Positions 1-7,059 of a DNA stretch of 8,630 nt are shown one piece after another (positions within the stretch are counted from its first letter, which is position 1; each line of letters opens with the position of its first letter). Location of the stretch: NCBI GenBank assembly GCA_021780585.1, contig JAJXYM010000359.1:1-8630 (forward strand). Reading direction: 5' to 3'. The notes below the pieces were generated by a model. The model searched no databases and was not told the DNA's origin. It saw nothing but the letters and a program-made list of their open reading frames with translations. The stretch is from Deltaproteobacteria bacterium. GTDB lineage: Bacteria > Desulfobacterota > Binatia > Binatales > Binataceae. Both the position numbers and the translations under genes were made by a program.

Positions 1-1295
1 TTGAGGAAAGCGCGCAGCAGAAAACGATTGTCGGGCGAATCGTCGGCCGCAAGGATACGCGGCTCCGGCGCCGCGGCCGGCTCGGTAACCTTCGGCGCCG
101 CCGCGCGGCCATTGACGGACGGCGCCGCGGGACGCGCCGGCACGGGGCGCGCGGCCTCGACCCGCACCGTGAAATGGAAGGTGCTGCCCGCGCCGACGCG
201 GCTTTCGACCCAGATCCTGCCGTGCATCAGCTCGACCAGCCGCTTGACGATGGTGAGTCCGAGTCCGCTGCCGCCATAGCGCCGCGCGGTCGACGAATCC
301 GCTTGGGTGAAGCTCGCGAAGATATCGCCGAGCTTCTCCTCGGGTATTCCGATGCCGGTGTCGCTGACGGCGAAATGCAGCGTCAGGGTCTCGTCGCACG
401 GGTCCGAAGGGGCGGTTGACGCGCTTGCGGAAGCGTCGGCTTCGGCTTCGATCGCGACGGTTATCCGCCCTCGCTCGGTGAATTTGATCGCGTTGCCGAT
501 CAGATTCATCAGCACCTGGCGCAGGCGCAACTGATCGCCGACCATCAGCGCCGGCAGCTCCGAGGCGACGATCAAATCGAGCGTCAGGCCGCGTTCGTCG
601 GCGCGCAGCCTGAGCGTGTCGATCACGCCGGCCACGAGCGCGCGCAGGTCGAACTCCGAACGCTCCAGCCGCATCCGGCCGGTCTCGACCCGGGCGAGAT
701 CGAGGATGTCATTGATCAGGCTGAGCAGGGCGCTGCCGTTGCTGCGCATCAGGCTCAGGTATTTTTGCTGTTCGGGATCGGCGTTGCTCTCGGCCAGCAA
801 CTCGGCCATCCCGAGAATCGCATTGAGCGGCGTGCGGATTTCGTGGGACATGCTGGAGAGAAATTCCGATTTCGCGCGCGACGCCGCCTCGGCCGCTTCG
901 CGCGCCGCCACCAGCTCGCCGTGAATCTTGCGCAACTCGGTGATATCGCGGCCGATCGCGAGCCGGCACGGCTCGCCGCCGAAGTGGATTTCCGCCGCCG
1001 ACAACAGGAAGGTGCGCTGCTCGCCGAGCTTGCCGCGAAAGGTCATGCCGAGATTGCGAATCGTGCCATTGCTCTGCAGCAACGCCGCGCAATATTCGTT
1101 CATACGCGGGTCAGGCCACAGCCCGAGTTCGATTCCGGTTCTGCCGATCGCGTCGCCCACCCGATGGCCGCTGAGGCGCAGGAACTCCTCGTTTACGAGC
1201 ACGATCCGGCCGTTGCTCACACGGGTGATCACGATTGGATCGGGACTGGCGTCAAAGATCTGCCGGAATTGTTCGTTGGTCCCTGGATACTGCAA
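1..1295 (-). CDS. Hybrid sensor histidine kinase (PAS-HisKA-HATPase_c-receiver), 3' end cut by window edge
   Basis: Two-component sensor kinase that should autophosphorylate on His and pass phosphate to its own receiver. I translated the minus strand by hand; 431 codons are visible. A PAS domain spans about residues 9-118 (IFDASPDPIVITRV at its start, AIGRDITEL at its end). The HisKA H-box is SMSHEIRTPLNAILGMAELL with phospho-His at H151 (codon 845-843). The N-box MNLIGNAIKF has N264 and N268, the G1 box DTGIGIP is at 312-318, and the G2 box GGSGLGLTIVK starts at 341. After an Ala/Pro-rich linker (about 388-412), RILAADDSPDNR begins a receiver domain with acidic pair D418-D419; the phosphoacceptor Asp lies beyond the edge. 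No transmembrane segment or signal peptide is visible, so it is probably cytoplasmic. The frame has no ATG before the PAS domain and is closed upstream by TAA at 1376-1374. I chose TTG 1295 because GGAAG precedes it by 8 nt; TTG 1310 and 1364 are alternatives. The input signal is unknown. Confidence 0.93.
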   Translation of the reverse strand, partial: MQYPGTNEQFRQIFDASPDPIVITRVSNGRIVLVNEEFLRLSGHRVGDAIGRTGIELGLWPDPRMNEYCAALLQSNGTIRNLGMTFRGKLGEQRTFLLSAAEIHFGGEPCRLAIGRDITELRKIHGELVAAREAAEAASRAKSEFLSSMSHEIRTPLNAILGMAELLAESNADPEQQKYLSLMRSNGSALLSLINDILDLARVETGRMRLERSEFDLRALVAGVIDTLRLRADERGLTLDLIVASELPALMVGDQLRLRQVLMNLIGNAIKFTERGRITVAIEAEADASASASTAPSDPCDETLTLHFAVSDTGIGIPEEKLGDIFASFTQADSSTARRYGGSGLGLTIVKRLVELMHGRIWVESRVGAGSTFHFTVRVEAARPVPARPAAPSVNGRAAAPKVTEPAAAPEPRILAADDSPDNRFLLRAFL

Positions 1296-1303
1296 ACAGA
1301 CGG

Positions 1304-1308
1304 CTTCC
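1304..1308 (-). promoter_or_regulatory. Ribosome binding site deciding the TTG start of the histidine kinase
   Basis: GGAAG on the minus strand sits 8 nt before the TTG at 1295-1293. The other in-frame TTG codons at 1310 and 1364 lack an equally good Shine-Dalgarno match at proper spacing. Starting here gives an N-terminus (MQYPGTNEQFRQIFDASPDP) that leads straight into the PAS domain. Confidence 0.5.
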
Positions 1309-1410
1309 AATCGAAGGATGAGCCTTATGCTGGCAGCAACCGTCGTGCCGCCCGCGCGGCGCAATTCCGCGGCTTAATGCGCGTGCATGACCAGCGCGCG
1401 GCCCAAATTC

Positions 1411-1447
1411 GGTCATCGCGGCGTCATCGAGGTGTCATTCTGTGACA
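1411..1447. promoter_or_regulatory. Three 11-bp-phased GTCAT direct repeats, possible OmpR/PhoB-family operator
   Basis: GTCAT occurs at 1412, 1423 and 1434, exactly one helical turn apart. The heptamers are CGGTCAT, GCGTCAT and GTGTCAT. The last unit also forms an inverted repeat with TGACA (TGTCA-N5-TGACA, 1433-1447), followed by ATTTT. Phased direct repeats of a CTGTCAT-like heptamer every 11 bp are how PhoB-type winged-helix response regulators bind (Pho box). The array lies in the gap between the kinase start and the end of the DUF2786 gene, so the kinase is the natural target. However, the heptamers read on the strand opposite to that gene. The regulator's identity is inference. Confidence 0.35.
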
Positions 1448-1539
1448 ATTTTCGGACGCGACCGCATCGCGCGCGCGCAACTATCCGGCTCCGGCGGGCG
1501 GACGACGCGGCGGGAAGGTCGCGGCGCCGGCGAGTGATT

Positions 1540-1980
1540 TCAGCGGCGGCGGAAACCCATCTGAGTGCCCGACGAAAAGGCGTAATAACGCGGCCCCTCG
1601 CGCTTCAGATATTCGCGCAGGGTTTCGATCCCGACTCCGGCCGCGAGCGGCGCGCCGGTCGTTGCGGCCGACCGCTGGATCCGCCAATGGCCCGAATCGA
1701 GCCGGATCACGATCAGCCGGTCGCGGCCGATTTGCGCGTTGCCGCGCTTGCCGAAACGGCGCAATTCCAGCCCGTATTCGCCCAGCAGATGCTCCCAGTA
1801 GACCCAGCTCATGCGGAACAGCGGGCGCGGTTCCGGCGGCGCTTCGGTCGAGATCGCGAAACGCTCCATCAGGGCGCGGACGCGGCTTTCGGCGTTTTCG
1901 ATCTCGGCGGGCGTGGCGCCGCGGTCGCGGCTGACCATCCGAAGCTGGCGGATTTTGCGTATCGCGTCGGTCAGATTCAC
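1540..1980 (-). CDS. DUF2786 domain-containing protein, function unknown
   Basis: 146-residue soluble protein of unknown function. Residues about 4-43 (TDAIRKIRQLR, then RGATPAEIENAESRVRALME) match the helical N-terminal DUF2786 pattern: a KIR-L start, a G-T-x-x-E-x-x-N-A turn and a closing R-LM helix. The remaining roughly 100 residues have no family I recognise. They are rich in aromatic and basic residues (WVYWEHLLGEYGLELRRFGK at about 59-78; GHWRI; a REYLKREGPRYYAF stretch near the end) and finish FRRR. The start is GTG 1980. An in-frame TGA lies six codons upstream with no other start between, and AAAGAG lies about 10 nt before the GTG. It appears monocistronic: 244 bp separate its end from the kinase start, and nothing intact lies within 600 bp upstream. 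No catalytic motif is evident. In phage and bacteria DUF2786 often occurs with nucleic-acid-associated domains, but nothing here establishes a role. Confidence 0.72.
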   Translation of the reverse strand: MNLTDAIRKIRQLRMVSRDRGATPAEIENAESRVRALMERFAISTEAPPEPRPLFRMSWVYWEHLLGEYGLELRRFGKRGNAQIGRDRLIVIRLDSGHWRIQRSAATTGAPLAAGVGIETLREYLKREGPRYYAFSSGTQMGFRRR

Positions 1981-2341
1981 GCTCGGCTGACTCTTTCAGG
2001 CGGTATTTATCGGGCGTCTCAAATTGCCCGACAAGGCCCGGATTTCACGATATGGCCGTGATAATGCCACATATGTATCAATAAAGCCAAGCATGTCTAA
2101 GTAAGGATAAAAATATCCCAGAATAAGCCGGTATCGACGAGCGCGCCGGCCGTCCAGCCGGGCCGGAAGCGCCCGAGATGAAACAGCCGTCCGACCTTGG
2201 AGCGGCTAACCTTCACTCTGGGATGAACTTCTCTTTTGCAGGATATCTAGACTGAACACCGGCAACGAAATGCTTTATTGAGTAGTTCGAGGCGGGTAGT
2301 CTTGACGGGACCGGAGCCAGCGACGGGGGCGTGATGAGCTT
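1981..2341. other. Gene-free interval with an AT-rich patch (about 2041-2130)
   Basis: No convincing gene is seen in this stretch. Positions 2041-2130 are roughly 38% GC by my count, far below both flanks. The patch holds short inverted repeats: GGATA-AAAA-TATCC at 2105-2118, and TGATA at 2059-2063 with TATCA at 2076-2080. On the minus strand TTGGCT-N18-CATTAT lies here, a weak (4/6 plus 4/6) promoter candidate for the DUF2786 gene about 85 nt downstream. The composition and lack of genes suit a promoter region or the scar of an old insertion; I cannot tell which. Confidence 0.4.
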
Positions 2342-2500
2342 ATGGGACATTTGCGCCTGGGCAGTACGGAACACAGAGACCTGATGTGCCGGGAGTTCGT
2401 TGACACGTTCCGCCACTACCAGGTGAGCGACGTGCGATGGCCCGAACTCGCCGGCGACGATGCGGCTGATGCTGCGCGCTTCGCGCCCTCGCGACGATAA
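2342..2500 (+). pseudogene. Probable 5' remnant of a ferritin-like domain protein
   Basis: A 52-residue plus-strand frame begins MGHLRLGSTEHRDLMCREF, followed by VDTFRHYQVSDVRWPEL, then DDAADAARFAPSRR and stop. From memory, this resembles the conserved N-terminus of a bacterial ferritin-like family: LG-x-x-EH-x-x-LFCR-x-FIDT, then Y-x-P and WP-x-LD. In that family it continues into a roughly 200-residue diiron-type helical bundle. Here the frame stops soon after WPEL, no continuation is visible in any frame, and moaA's 3' end (minus) begins 114 bp later, so the gene looks truncated. GGGGG lies about 12 nt before the ATG at 2342. The same DNA has a 67-codon antisense frame with no recognisable product. 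Alternatives are an intact small protein or chance. The family assignment rests on pattern memory, not on an alignment. Confidence 0.4.
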
Positions 2501-2614
2501 CGGCGCGACCCGACCGAGTTAGCGTTTTACCCTGGCGGTTCCCGCTCGAATCCGGCGTTTCATGGCGTGGTTGCGAACGCGCCGCGGCGGGATCGCGATA
2601 GCATCGGCGCGGCT

Positions 2615-3613
2615 TCAGCCGCCGATTTGGTACATCGAGCGGTCCTGGGTCGAACGCCCTTCCAGCAGATGATGGCCGGTGGGTTTGATCGTCACCGCGC
2701 GGGTGAGGATTTTCGCCACCGCGTCGAGGCCGCCGTCGCCGTTGCCCGCGCGCAGCGCGGCGCGCACGTCGAGTTCGTCGTCGTTGAGCAGGCAGAGATG
2801 GAACTTGCCGTCCGCCGTGAGCCGCATCCGATTGCAGGCGCCGCAATACGGTTCGCTCACCGGGCTGATAAAACCGATCACGCCGGGCGCACCCGCGATC
2901 CGGAAGTTGCGCGCCTCGTCGGCGGGATTGGTCGAGGGCAATTCGTGGAGCGGTCCGAATTCATCCTCGAGCCGGCGGCGGGTTTCGATATTTGAAACGT
3001 AGCGCTTGATCGAGAGCGAAGCGCATTCGCCGCCCCCGAGCGGCATCAGCTCGATAAAGCGCACGTGCCATGAGCGTTCGCGGGTAAGGCGCGCGAGGTC
3101 GATCACGTCGCCCTCGTTGTAGCCGGCCGCGACCACGGCGTTGAGCTTGATCGGCGTCAGTCCCGCCGCTTCGGCCGCCATCACGCCGCGCCAGATCCGG
3201 TCGAACGAGCCCCAGCGCATCTGGCGCTCGACGGTCGCGGGATTGAGCGAATCGAGATGGACGTTGATGCGGGCAAGGCCGGCGGCCTTGAGCGGCGCGG
3301 CCGGCTTCTTGAGCATCAGGGCGTTGGTGGTCAGGGCCAATTCGCCGACTCCCGGGAGCGCCGCCAGGCGTGCGACGATTTCGAGCAGATCGAGCCTGAG
3401 CGTTGGTTCGCCGCCGGTCAGGCGGAACTTGCGGAAGCCGATGGAGACGGCCGCGCGCGCCACGCGCTCGATTTCGGCGGGCGTGAGCAGGTCGGGATTG
3501 GGCAGGAAGCGCAGTCCCTCGAGCGGCATACAGTAGACGCAACGCAGGTTACATCGATCGGTAACCGAAATGCGCAGATAGTCGATTTCGCGATTGAAAG
3601 AATCCCGTGGCAT
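2615..3613 (-). CDS. moaA: GTP 3',8-cyclase MoaA (molybdenum cofactor biosynthesis)
   Basis: Radical-SAM enzyme that rearranges GTP to 3',8-cyclo-GTP, which MoaC converts to cyclic pyranopterin monophosphate, the first step of molybdenum cofactor synthesis in the cytoplasm. Numbering from the GTG at 3622: YLRISVTDRCNLRCVYC carries the SAM-cluster cysteines C24, C28 and C31. GGEPTLR (70-76) is the SAM-binding GGEP motif, TTNALML (98-104) and HLDSL (122-126) follow the family pattern, and RFIELMPLG lies at 188-196. The C-terminal GTP-binding cluster has C260, C263 and C277 (PYCGACNRMRL, then FHLCLL). The protein ends MYQIGG, keeping the catalytically important GG tail. At about 332-335 residues it is full length. 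I favour ATG 3613 (residue 4); GTG 3622 would add three residues. No other moa/moe gene is in the window, so it is probably transcribed alone from the promoter at 3702-3731. Confidence 0.96.
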   Translation of the reverse strand: MPRDSFNREIDYLRISVTDRCNLRCVYCMPLEGLRFLPNPDLLTPAEIERVARAAVSIGFRKFRLTGGEPTLRLDLLEIVARLAALPGVGELALTTNALMLKKPAAPLKAAGLARINVHLDSLNPATVERQMRWGSFDRIWRGVMAAEAAGLTPIKLNAVVAAGYNEGDVIDLARLTRERSWHVRFIELMPLGGGECASLSIKRYVSNIETRRRLEDEFGPLHELPSTNPADEARNFRIAGAPGVIGFISPVSEPYCGACNRMRLTADGKFHLCLLNDDELDVRAALRAGNGDGGLDAVAKILTRAVTIKPTGHHLLEGRSTQDRSMYQIGG

Positions 3614-3701
3614 CGTGGGCACCGCCGCGACGCCGGCGGGAGATGGCCCGCCCGGATTGGCGCGGCGACGGAGGAACGCGCCGGCGCGCGGTCTTGGGTC
3701 G

Positions 3702-3731
3702 ATTCTAGTCGTCCGAAAAGCGCCGTTACAA
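3702..3731 (-). promoter_or_regulatory. Candidate sigma-70 promoter for moaA
   Basis: On the minus strand TTGTAA (3731-3726), an 18-bp spacer and TAGAAT (3707-3702) match 4/6 and 5/6 of the -35 and -10 consensus. This would start transcription near 3695 and give an untranslated leader of roughly 80 nt before moaA. The leader seems too short for a standard Moco riboswitch, and I could not fold one. Confidence 0.4.
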
Positions 3732-3799
3732 CCGGCTGACCAGATGGTCGGGCGGTGCGGCTGAAAATCCTTGCAATGCTTCGCTCCCGGGAATCAAGC

Positions 3800-3808
3800 T
3801 GTTACAAT
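3800..3808 (+). promoter_or_regulatory. Candidate extended -10 promoter for the small membrane protein/transporter unit
   Basis: TGTTACAAT is an extended -10 element (TGn followed by TACAAT, 5/6 to TATAAT). The matching -35 at 17 bp, TTCGCT, is poor, as is typical of extended -10 promoters. It faces away from moaA, so 3614-3926 would be a divergent control region. Transcription would start near 3815, giving a leader of about 110 nt before the ATG at 3927. Confidence 0.4.
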
Positions 3809-3909
3809 TTCATGAACCTGTTTGACGGTCTCCGGGGCGCCTGGGCCCTGGAGCGGCCGCAAGTTCGGCGAATCGCCGGCCGCCTCGGCGGGCGGTCGCC
3901 ATGAGAACC

Positions 3910-3917
3910 GGAAGGGG
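3910..3917 (+). promoter_or_regulatory. Strong ribosome binding site fixing the start at 3927
   Basis: GGAAGGGG followed by 9 nt and ATG at 3927. This is one of the clearest Shine-Dalgarno matches in the window. It argues that the upstream part of the same frame, back to TTG 3822, is not translated. Confidence 0.55.
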
Positions 3918-3926
3918 CCACTGAGG

Positions 3927-4133
3927 ATGCTCATAAAGATGGCATTGGCGCTAAGCCTGGGCGCTCTCGGCGCGTTCATGATACGGCGGATGATGGGCGT
4001 GGAGGACGAGGCGGCGATCGAACGCGAGACCGAGGCGCGGCTGGAGGCGCTGCGCGGCCATCTGTTCCGCGAGCGGCATCCGTGGGGCCGCGCGGCGGCG
4101 CGGGTTGACGCGGCGGACGGCGCGCGGCGTTAA
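3927..4133 (+). CDS. Small membrane-anchored hypothetical protein
   Basis: 68 residues, not assigned to any family. Residues about 3-19 (IKMALALSLGALGAFMI) form one short hydrophobic helix, followed by basic RRMMG. A charged helical stretch comes next (VEDEAAIERETEARLEALRG), then an Arg-rich tail. This suggests a single N-terminal membrane anchor with a short cytoplasmic amphipathic helix. The start is chosen on the GGAAGGGG site 9 nt upstream; the frame is open back to TTG 3822 but that part is low-complexity and lacks a good ribosome binding site. It lies 47 bp before the RND/MMPL transporter in the same direction and is probably co-transcribed, so a role as accessory to that transporter is possible but unproven. 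A spurious frame in GC-rich DNA remains possible, though the hydrophobic start and strong ribosome binding site argue against it. Confidence 0.55.
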   Translation: MLIKMALALSLGALGAFMIRRMMGVEDEAAIERETEARLEALRGHLFRERHPWGRAAARVDAADGARR

Positions 4134-4180
4134 AAGCACGATCCGTTCCGAACGTCGGCGTCTTCATAACCAATCGATAG

Positions 4181-6979
4181 ATGAATAGAGGTCTGAACGA
4201 GCCCCGGATGGCGCGGCCGGCAGAGAATTTCCGTTATCGGGCGTTCCGTGCGCTGGCGCGGCTGGACCTGCGGCGGCCGTGGCTGGTGATCGGATTGGCG
4301 GCGGCGCTTTCGGTCGCCTGTGTGATGTATACCAAGGCGCGCCTGGAATTCCGTACCGGGCAGGACGACCTGGTTACGGCCAATAATCGGGCGAGCCGCG
4401 ACTATCTTCGTTACACGAAAGAGTTTCCCGATCTCGACGGACTGATCGTGGCGATTCGGACGGCGCCCGATCCGGCCCGCGCCGAGCGCTTCGCGGATCG
4501 GCTGGCGGCGCGGCTCAAGGCCGATCGGGTCAATGTCCATAGCGTACTGTACCGGATCGCGCCGGCGACGATGGGCGGCGACGCGCTGCTCTATATGAGC
4601 CGCGACGACCTCGCGCATCTGACGGCGCGGCTGACGGCGGCGGCGCCGATGCTGCGAGCGTATGCGGCGCGGCCGGAACTTGCGACGGTGTTCGCGATGG
4701 CGAACCGGGAGCTGGACGGGGCTTCCCGACGCCCCACAAGCGGCGCACCGGCGCCGCCCGCGGGGACCGACCCGGCGGCCAGCCTGATTGTTTTGCAGAG
4801 CGTGCTGCATGGGATGCTGGCGGATCAGAACGCCGCGGTGTCGCCGTTCGCGGCGCTGAATCCGGCGCCGGACCGGGGCGGTATCCAGGACGGCTATCTG
4901 GCGTCGGACAACGGCAAATATCTGTTGATGAATATCGCGCCGGCCGACGGCGCCGCCGACGGTCCCGATCCGGTCGACGCGATTCAGGCGGAACTCGACG
5001 CGGTGCGCGCCGAATTTCCCGGAGTCGACGCCGGCATGACCGGCGGGCCGGCGCTGGCGCGGGCCGAGGCGGCGACCACGCAGCATGACATGACGATCGG
5101 ATCGATCGTCGCGGTGGCCAGCAACGTCGCGCTGATCGTGATTCCCTTTCGCGGAATCGTGGCCCCGATGTTCGCGATTATCGCGCTGCTGACGGGCGTG
5201 GCGTGGTCGTTCGGATTCACCACGCTCGCGGTGGGCCATCTGAATCTGCTTTCGGCGGTTTTCACCAGCGTGCTCGCGGGCATCGGGATCAACTTCCCGA
5301 TCCATCTGATGGCGCGGTACGACGAGGCGCGCCGGCGCGGCGCCGCGATGCCCGAGGCGATCGAGCTGGCGGTGGTGAACACGGGGACGGGCGTTTTTTC
5401 CTCCGCCTGCATCATGGCGTTGGCCTTCCTGATGCCGATGTTCACGGATTTTCGCGGGATCGCGGAGCTTGGGCTGGTCTCGGCGGCGGGGCTGTTCATG
5501 TGCCTGCTGTCGGCGCTGCTGGTGTTTCCAGCGCTGCTCGTGATTCGCGATCGGCGACGGGCGCGCCGGCCGCGGATCGCGCGCCGGCCGGCGCGGGCGG
5601 CGGGACCGTCGCCGCTCGAGCGGATGTTCGCGCGGCCGCGCTGGATCGTCGGAATCAGCCTGGCGCTGACGCTCGCGGCGTTCGGCCTCGCTCCGCGCGT
5701 CCACTTCGATCAAAACGTGCTCAAGCTGCAGGCGGGCGACGCCGAGGCGGTGCGCTTCGAGAATCTGCTGCTGCGCGATTCAGGCCGTTCGTCATGGTTC
5801 GCGGTGGCGCTGGCGCCGTCGCCCGCGGCGGCCGATCGCAAGGCGCAGGCGTTTCGGCGCCTGCCCGAAGTTTCCGACGTGCAGACGATCACGACCTATA
5901 TTCCCACGAATCAGGCCGAGAAGAAGGCGCTGATCGCGCGGCTCGGCGCCGCATTGGGAGCGATCGCGATCGCCCCGGCGGCGGCGAGCGACCCGGCGGC
6001 GCTGATGCGGGAGCTGGGCGGTCTGGCGGCGCGGCTCGGCGCGATGGGCCGGTTCGATCCGACCGGCAGCGTCGCGGAAACCGCCGGTCTGGCCAAGGAA
6101 GCGATCACGCGGCTCCAGCGCGATCCCCACGCCTTCGACGCCTATGCGGCCGGGTTGCGCGCGGGCATGGCGCGCGAGTTGACGCAATTGCGCGGCGAGC
6201 TCAATCCGCAAGGAATCGACCAGCATAATCTGCCGAAAATCCTGCGCGACCGGTTTATCGGCGCCAGCGGTCTCTATCTGGTGCAGGTTTATCCCAAGGG
6301 CGATGTCTGGGACGACGCTCCGCTGAGCCGCTTCGTCGCCGCGCTGCGCACGGTTGATCCGGACGTGACGGGACCGCCGGTGCAGACCTACAGCCTCGCC
6401 ACCGTGATGCGCCATGGTTACGAACGGGCGGCGGCGCTCGCGCTGATCGCGGTGTTCATCTTCGTGTTCGCGGATTTCCGTAATCTGCGCGATACGCTGC
6501 TGGCGACGGTGCCGCTGATTTTCGGCGGAGCGTGGTTGCTGGAGGCGATGGGTCTGCTCGGATGGGAGTTCAATCTCGCCAATCTCTTCGCCGTGCCAAT
6601 CATAATCGGGATGGGCGTGGATAACGGCGTGAATATGCTCTACCGATGGCGCGAGGAGCGCGACAAATCGTCGCTGATTCTGACGCGCGCGGTGGGCAAG
6701 TCGGTGACGATCTGCTCGCTCACGACGATCGCCGCCTTCGCCGCGCTGATCCCGGCGCGCCATCGCGGGATTTCGAGCCTCGGCTGGGTGTTGAGCCTGG
6801 GCGTGGCGTTCATTCTGTTGGCGACGCTGATCGTGCTGCCGGCGCTGTTCGAGTTGTTCGGCGCGCGCGCGGCGGCGGGCGGCGCGAAGTCGAAAGCGTT
6901 GATTCCGGAGATCGTCGACGCCGAGCCCGAAGGGTCGCGCGGCGAGCCGCCACGCGCCACCGGCACGGGCGGTCTTTAA
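4181..6979 (+). CDS. RND/MMPL-family exporter, HpnN-like (putative hopanoid or lipid transporter)
   Basis: 932-residue inner-membrane transporter of the RND superfamily. Hydrophobic segments are at about 33-50, 304-322, 326-349, 352-374, 403-423, 428-455, then 486-504, 750-764, 772-792, 797-818, 838-857 and 866-893. That is two 6-TM halves, each with a large periplasmic loop (51-303 and 505-748). The paired family motifs are GIGINFPIHLMARYDEAR (367-384) and GMGVDNGVNMLYRWREER (810-827); the polar residues in them (N371, D814) are where RND/MMPL proteins place proton-relay side chains. The first loop begins FRTGQDDLV and continues DYLRYTKEFPDLDGLIVAI, a pattern I associate with HpnN. HpnN in Rhodopseudomonas and Burkholderia moves hopanoids toward the outer membrane. 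No hpn or squalene-hopene cyclase gene is in view, so the substrate is inference. The ATG at 4181 lacks a clear ribosome binding site; ATG 4208 (residue 10) is an alternative. The tail after about 894 is polar and likely cytoplasmic. Confidence 0.88.
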   Translation: MNRGLNEPRMARPAENFRYRAFRALARLDLRRPWLVIGLAAALSVACVMYTKARLEFRTGQDDLVTANNRASRDYLRYTKEFPDLDGLIVAIRTAPDPARAERFADRLAARLKADRVNVHSVLYRIAPATMGGDALLYMSRDDLAHLTARLTAAAPMLRAYAARPELATVFAMANRELDGASRRPTSGAPAPPAGTDPAASLIVLQSVLHGMLADQNAAVSPFAALNPAPDRGGIQDGYLASDNGKYLLMNIAPADGAADGPDPVDAIQAELDAVRAEFPGVDAGMTGGPALARAEAATTQHDMTIGSIVAVASNVALIVIPFRGIVAPMFAIIALLTGVAWSFGFTTLAVGHLNLLSAVFTSVLAGIGINFPIHLMARYDEARRRGAAMPEAIELAVVNTGTGVFSSACIMALAFLMPMFTDFRGIAELGLVSAAGLFMCLLSALLVFPALLVIRDRRRARRPRIARRPARAAGPSPLERMFARPRWIVGISLALTLAAFGLAPRVHFDQNVLKLQAGDAEAVRFENLLLRDSGRSSWFAVALAPSPAAADRKAQAFRRLPEVSDVQTITTYIPTNQAEKKALIARLGAALGAIAIAPAAASDPAALMRELGGLAARLGAMGRFDPTGSVAETAGLAKEAITRLQRDPHAFDAYAAGLRAGMARELTQLRGELNPQGIDQHNLPKILRDRFIGASGLYLVQVYPKGDVWDDAPLSRFVAALRTVDPDVTGPPVQTYSLATVMRHGYERAAALALIAVFIFVFADFRNLRDTLLATVPLIFGGAWLLEAMGLLGWEFNLANLFAVPIIIGMGVDNGVNMLYRWREERDKSSLILTRAVGKSVTICSLTTIAAFAALIPARHRGISSLGWVLSLGVAFILLATLIVLPALFELFGARAAAGGAKSKALIPEIVDAEPEGSRGEPPRATGTGGL

Positions 6980-7004
6980 GGGCGATCGATGTCGCTCCGT
7001 TTTT
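6980..7004 (+). terminator. Probable intrinsic terminator of the transporter gene
   Basis: Directly after the TAA at 6977-6979, GGGCGA (6980-6985) pairs with TCGCTC (6992-6997) around a 6-nt loop. This gives six pairs including one G-T, followed by CG and five T residues (7000-7004). Position and T-tract fit a rho-independent terminator, though the stem is short. Confidence 0.45.
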
Positions 7005-7017
7005 GCGGATACGCCGC

Positions 7018-7059
7018 CGCGGCGCGATAATCGCGCTTTATTGCGACTATCGTGACGCG
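7018..7059. repeat. Palindromic 42-bp repeat element, copy 1
   Basis: Shares 38 of 42 positions with copy 2 at 7919-7960, in the same orientation. The core is an inverted repeat: CGATAATCGC, loop GCTTTATT, then GCGACTATCG, flanked by CGCGG on the left and TGACGCG on the right. One stem position is A-C as read on plus, which becomes a G-T wobble on the minus strand. It lies in the convergent gap after the transporter and contains the methyltransferase stop codon (TAG at 7049-7047). It could be a REP-like element or a shared hairpin terminator; no long T-tract follows on either strand. Confidence 0.75.

Noticed and set aside
765..2061. Plus-strand frames of over 220 codons across the kinase and DUF2786 genes
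   Set aside because: They mirror the minus-strand genes, which show clear domain motifs; the plus translations show none.
2213..2416. 67-codon minus-strand frame in the gap before moaA
   Set aside because: No recognisable family, and antisense to the more convincing ferritin-like fragment.
3614..3701. Moco riboswitch in the moaA leader
   Set aside because: The predicted leader is only about 80 nt and I could not find the conserved helices.
4130..5713. 527-codon open frame on the minus strand
   Set aside because: Antisense shadow of the transporter gene; its translation is Arg/His/Gln-rich with no motif, as expected for GC-rich reverse frames.
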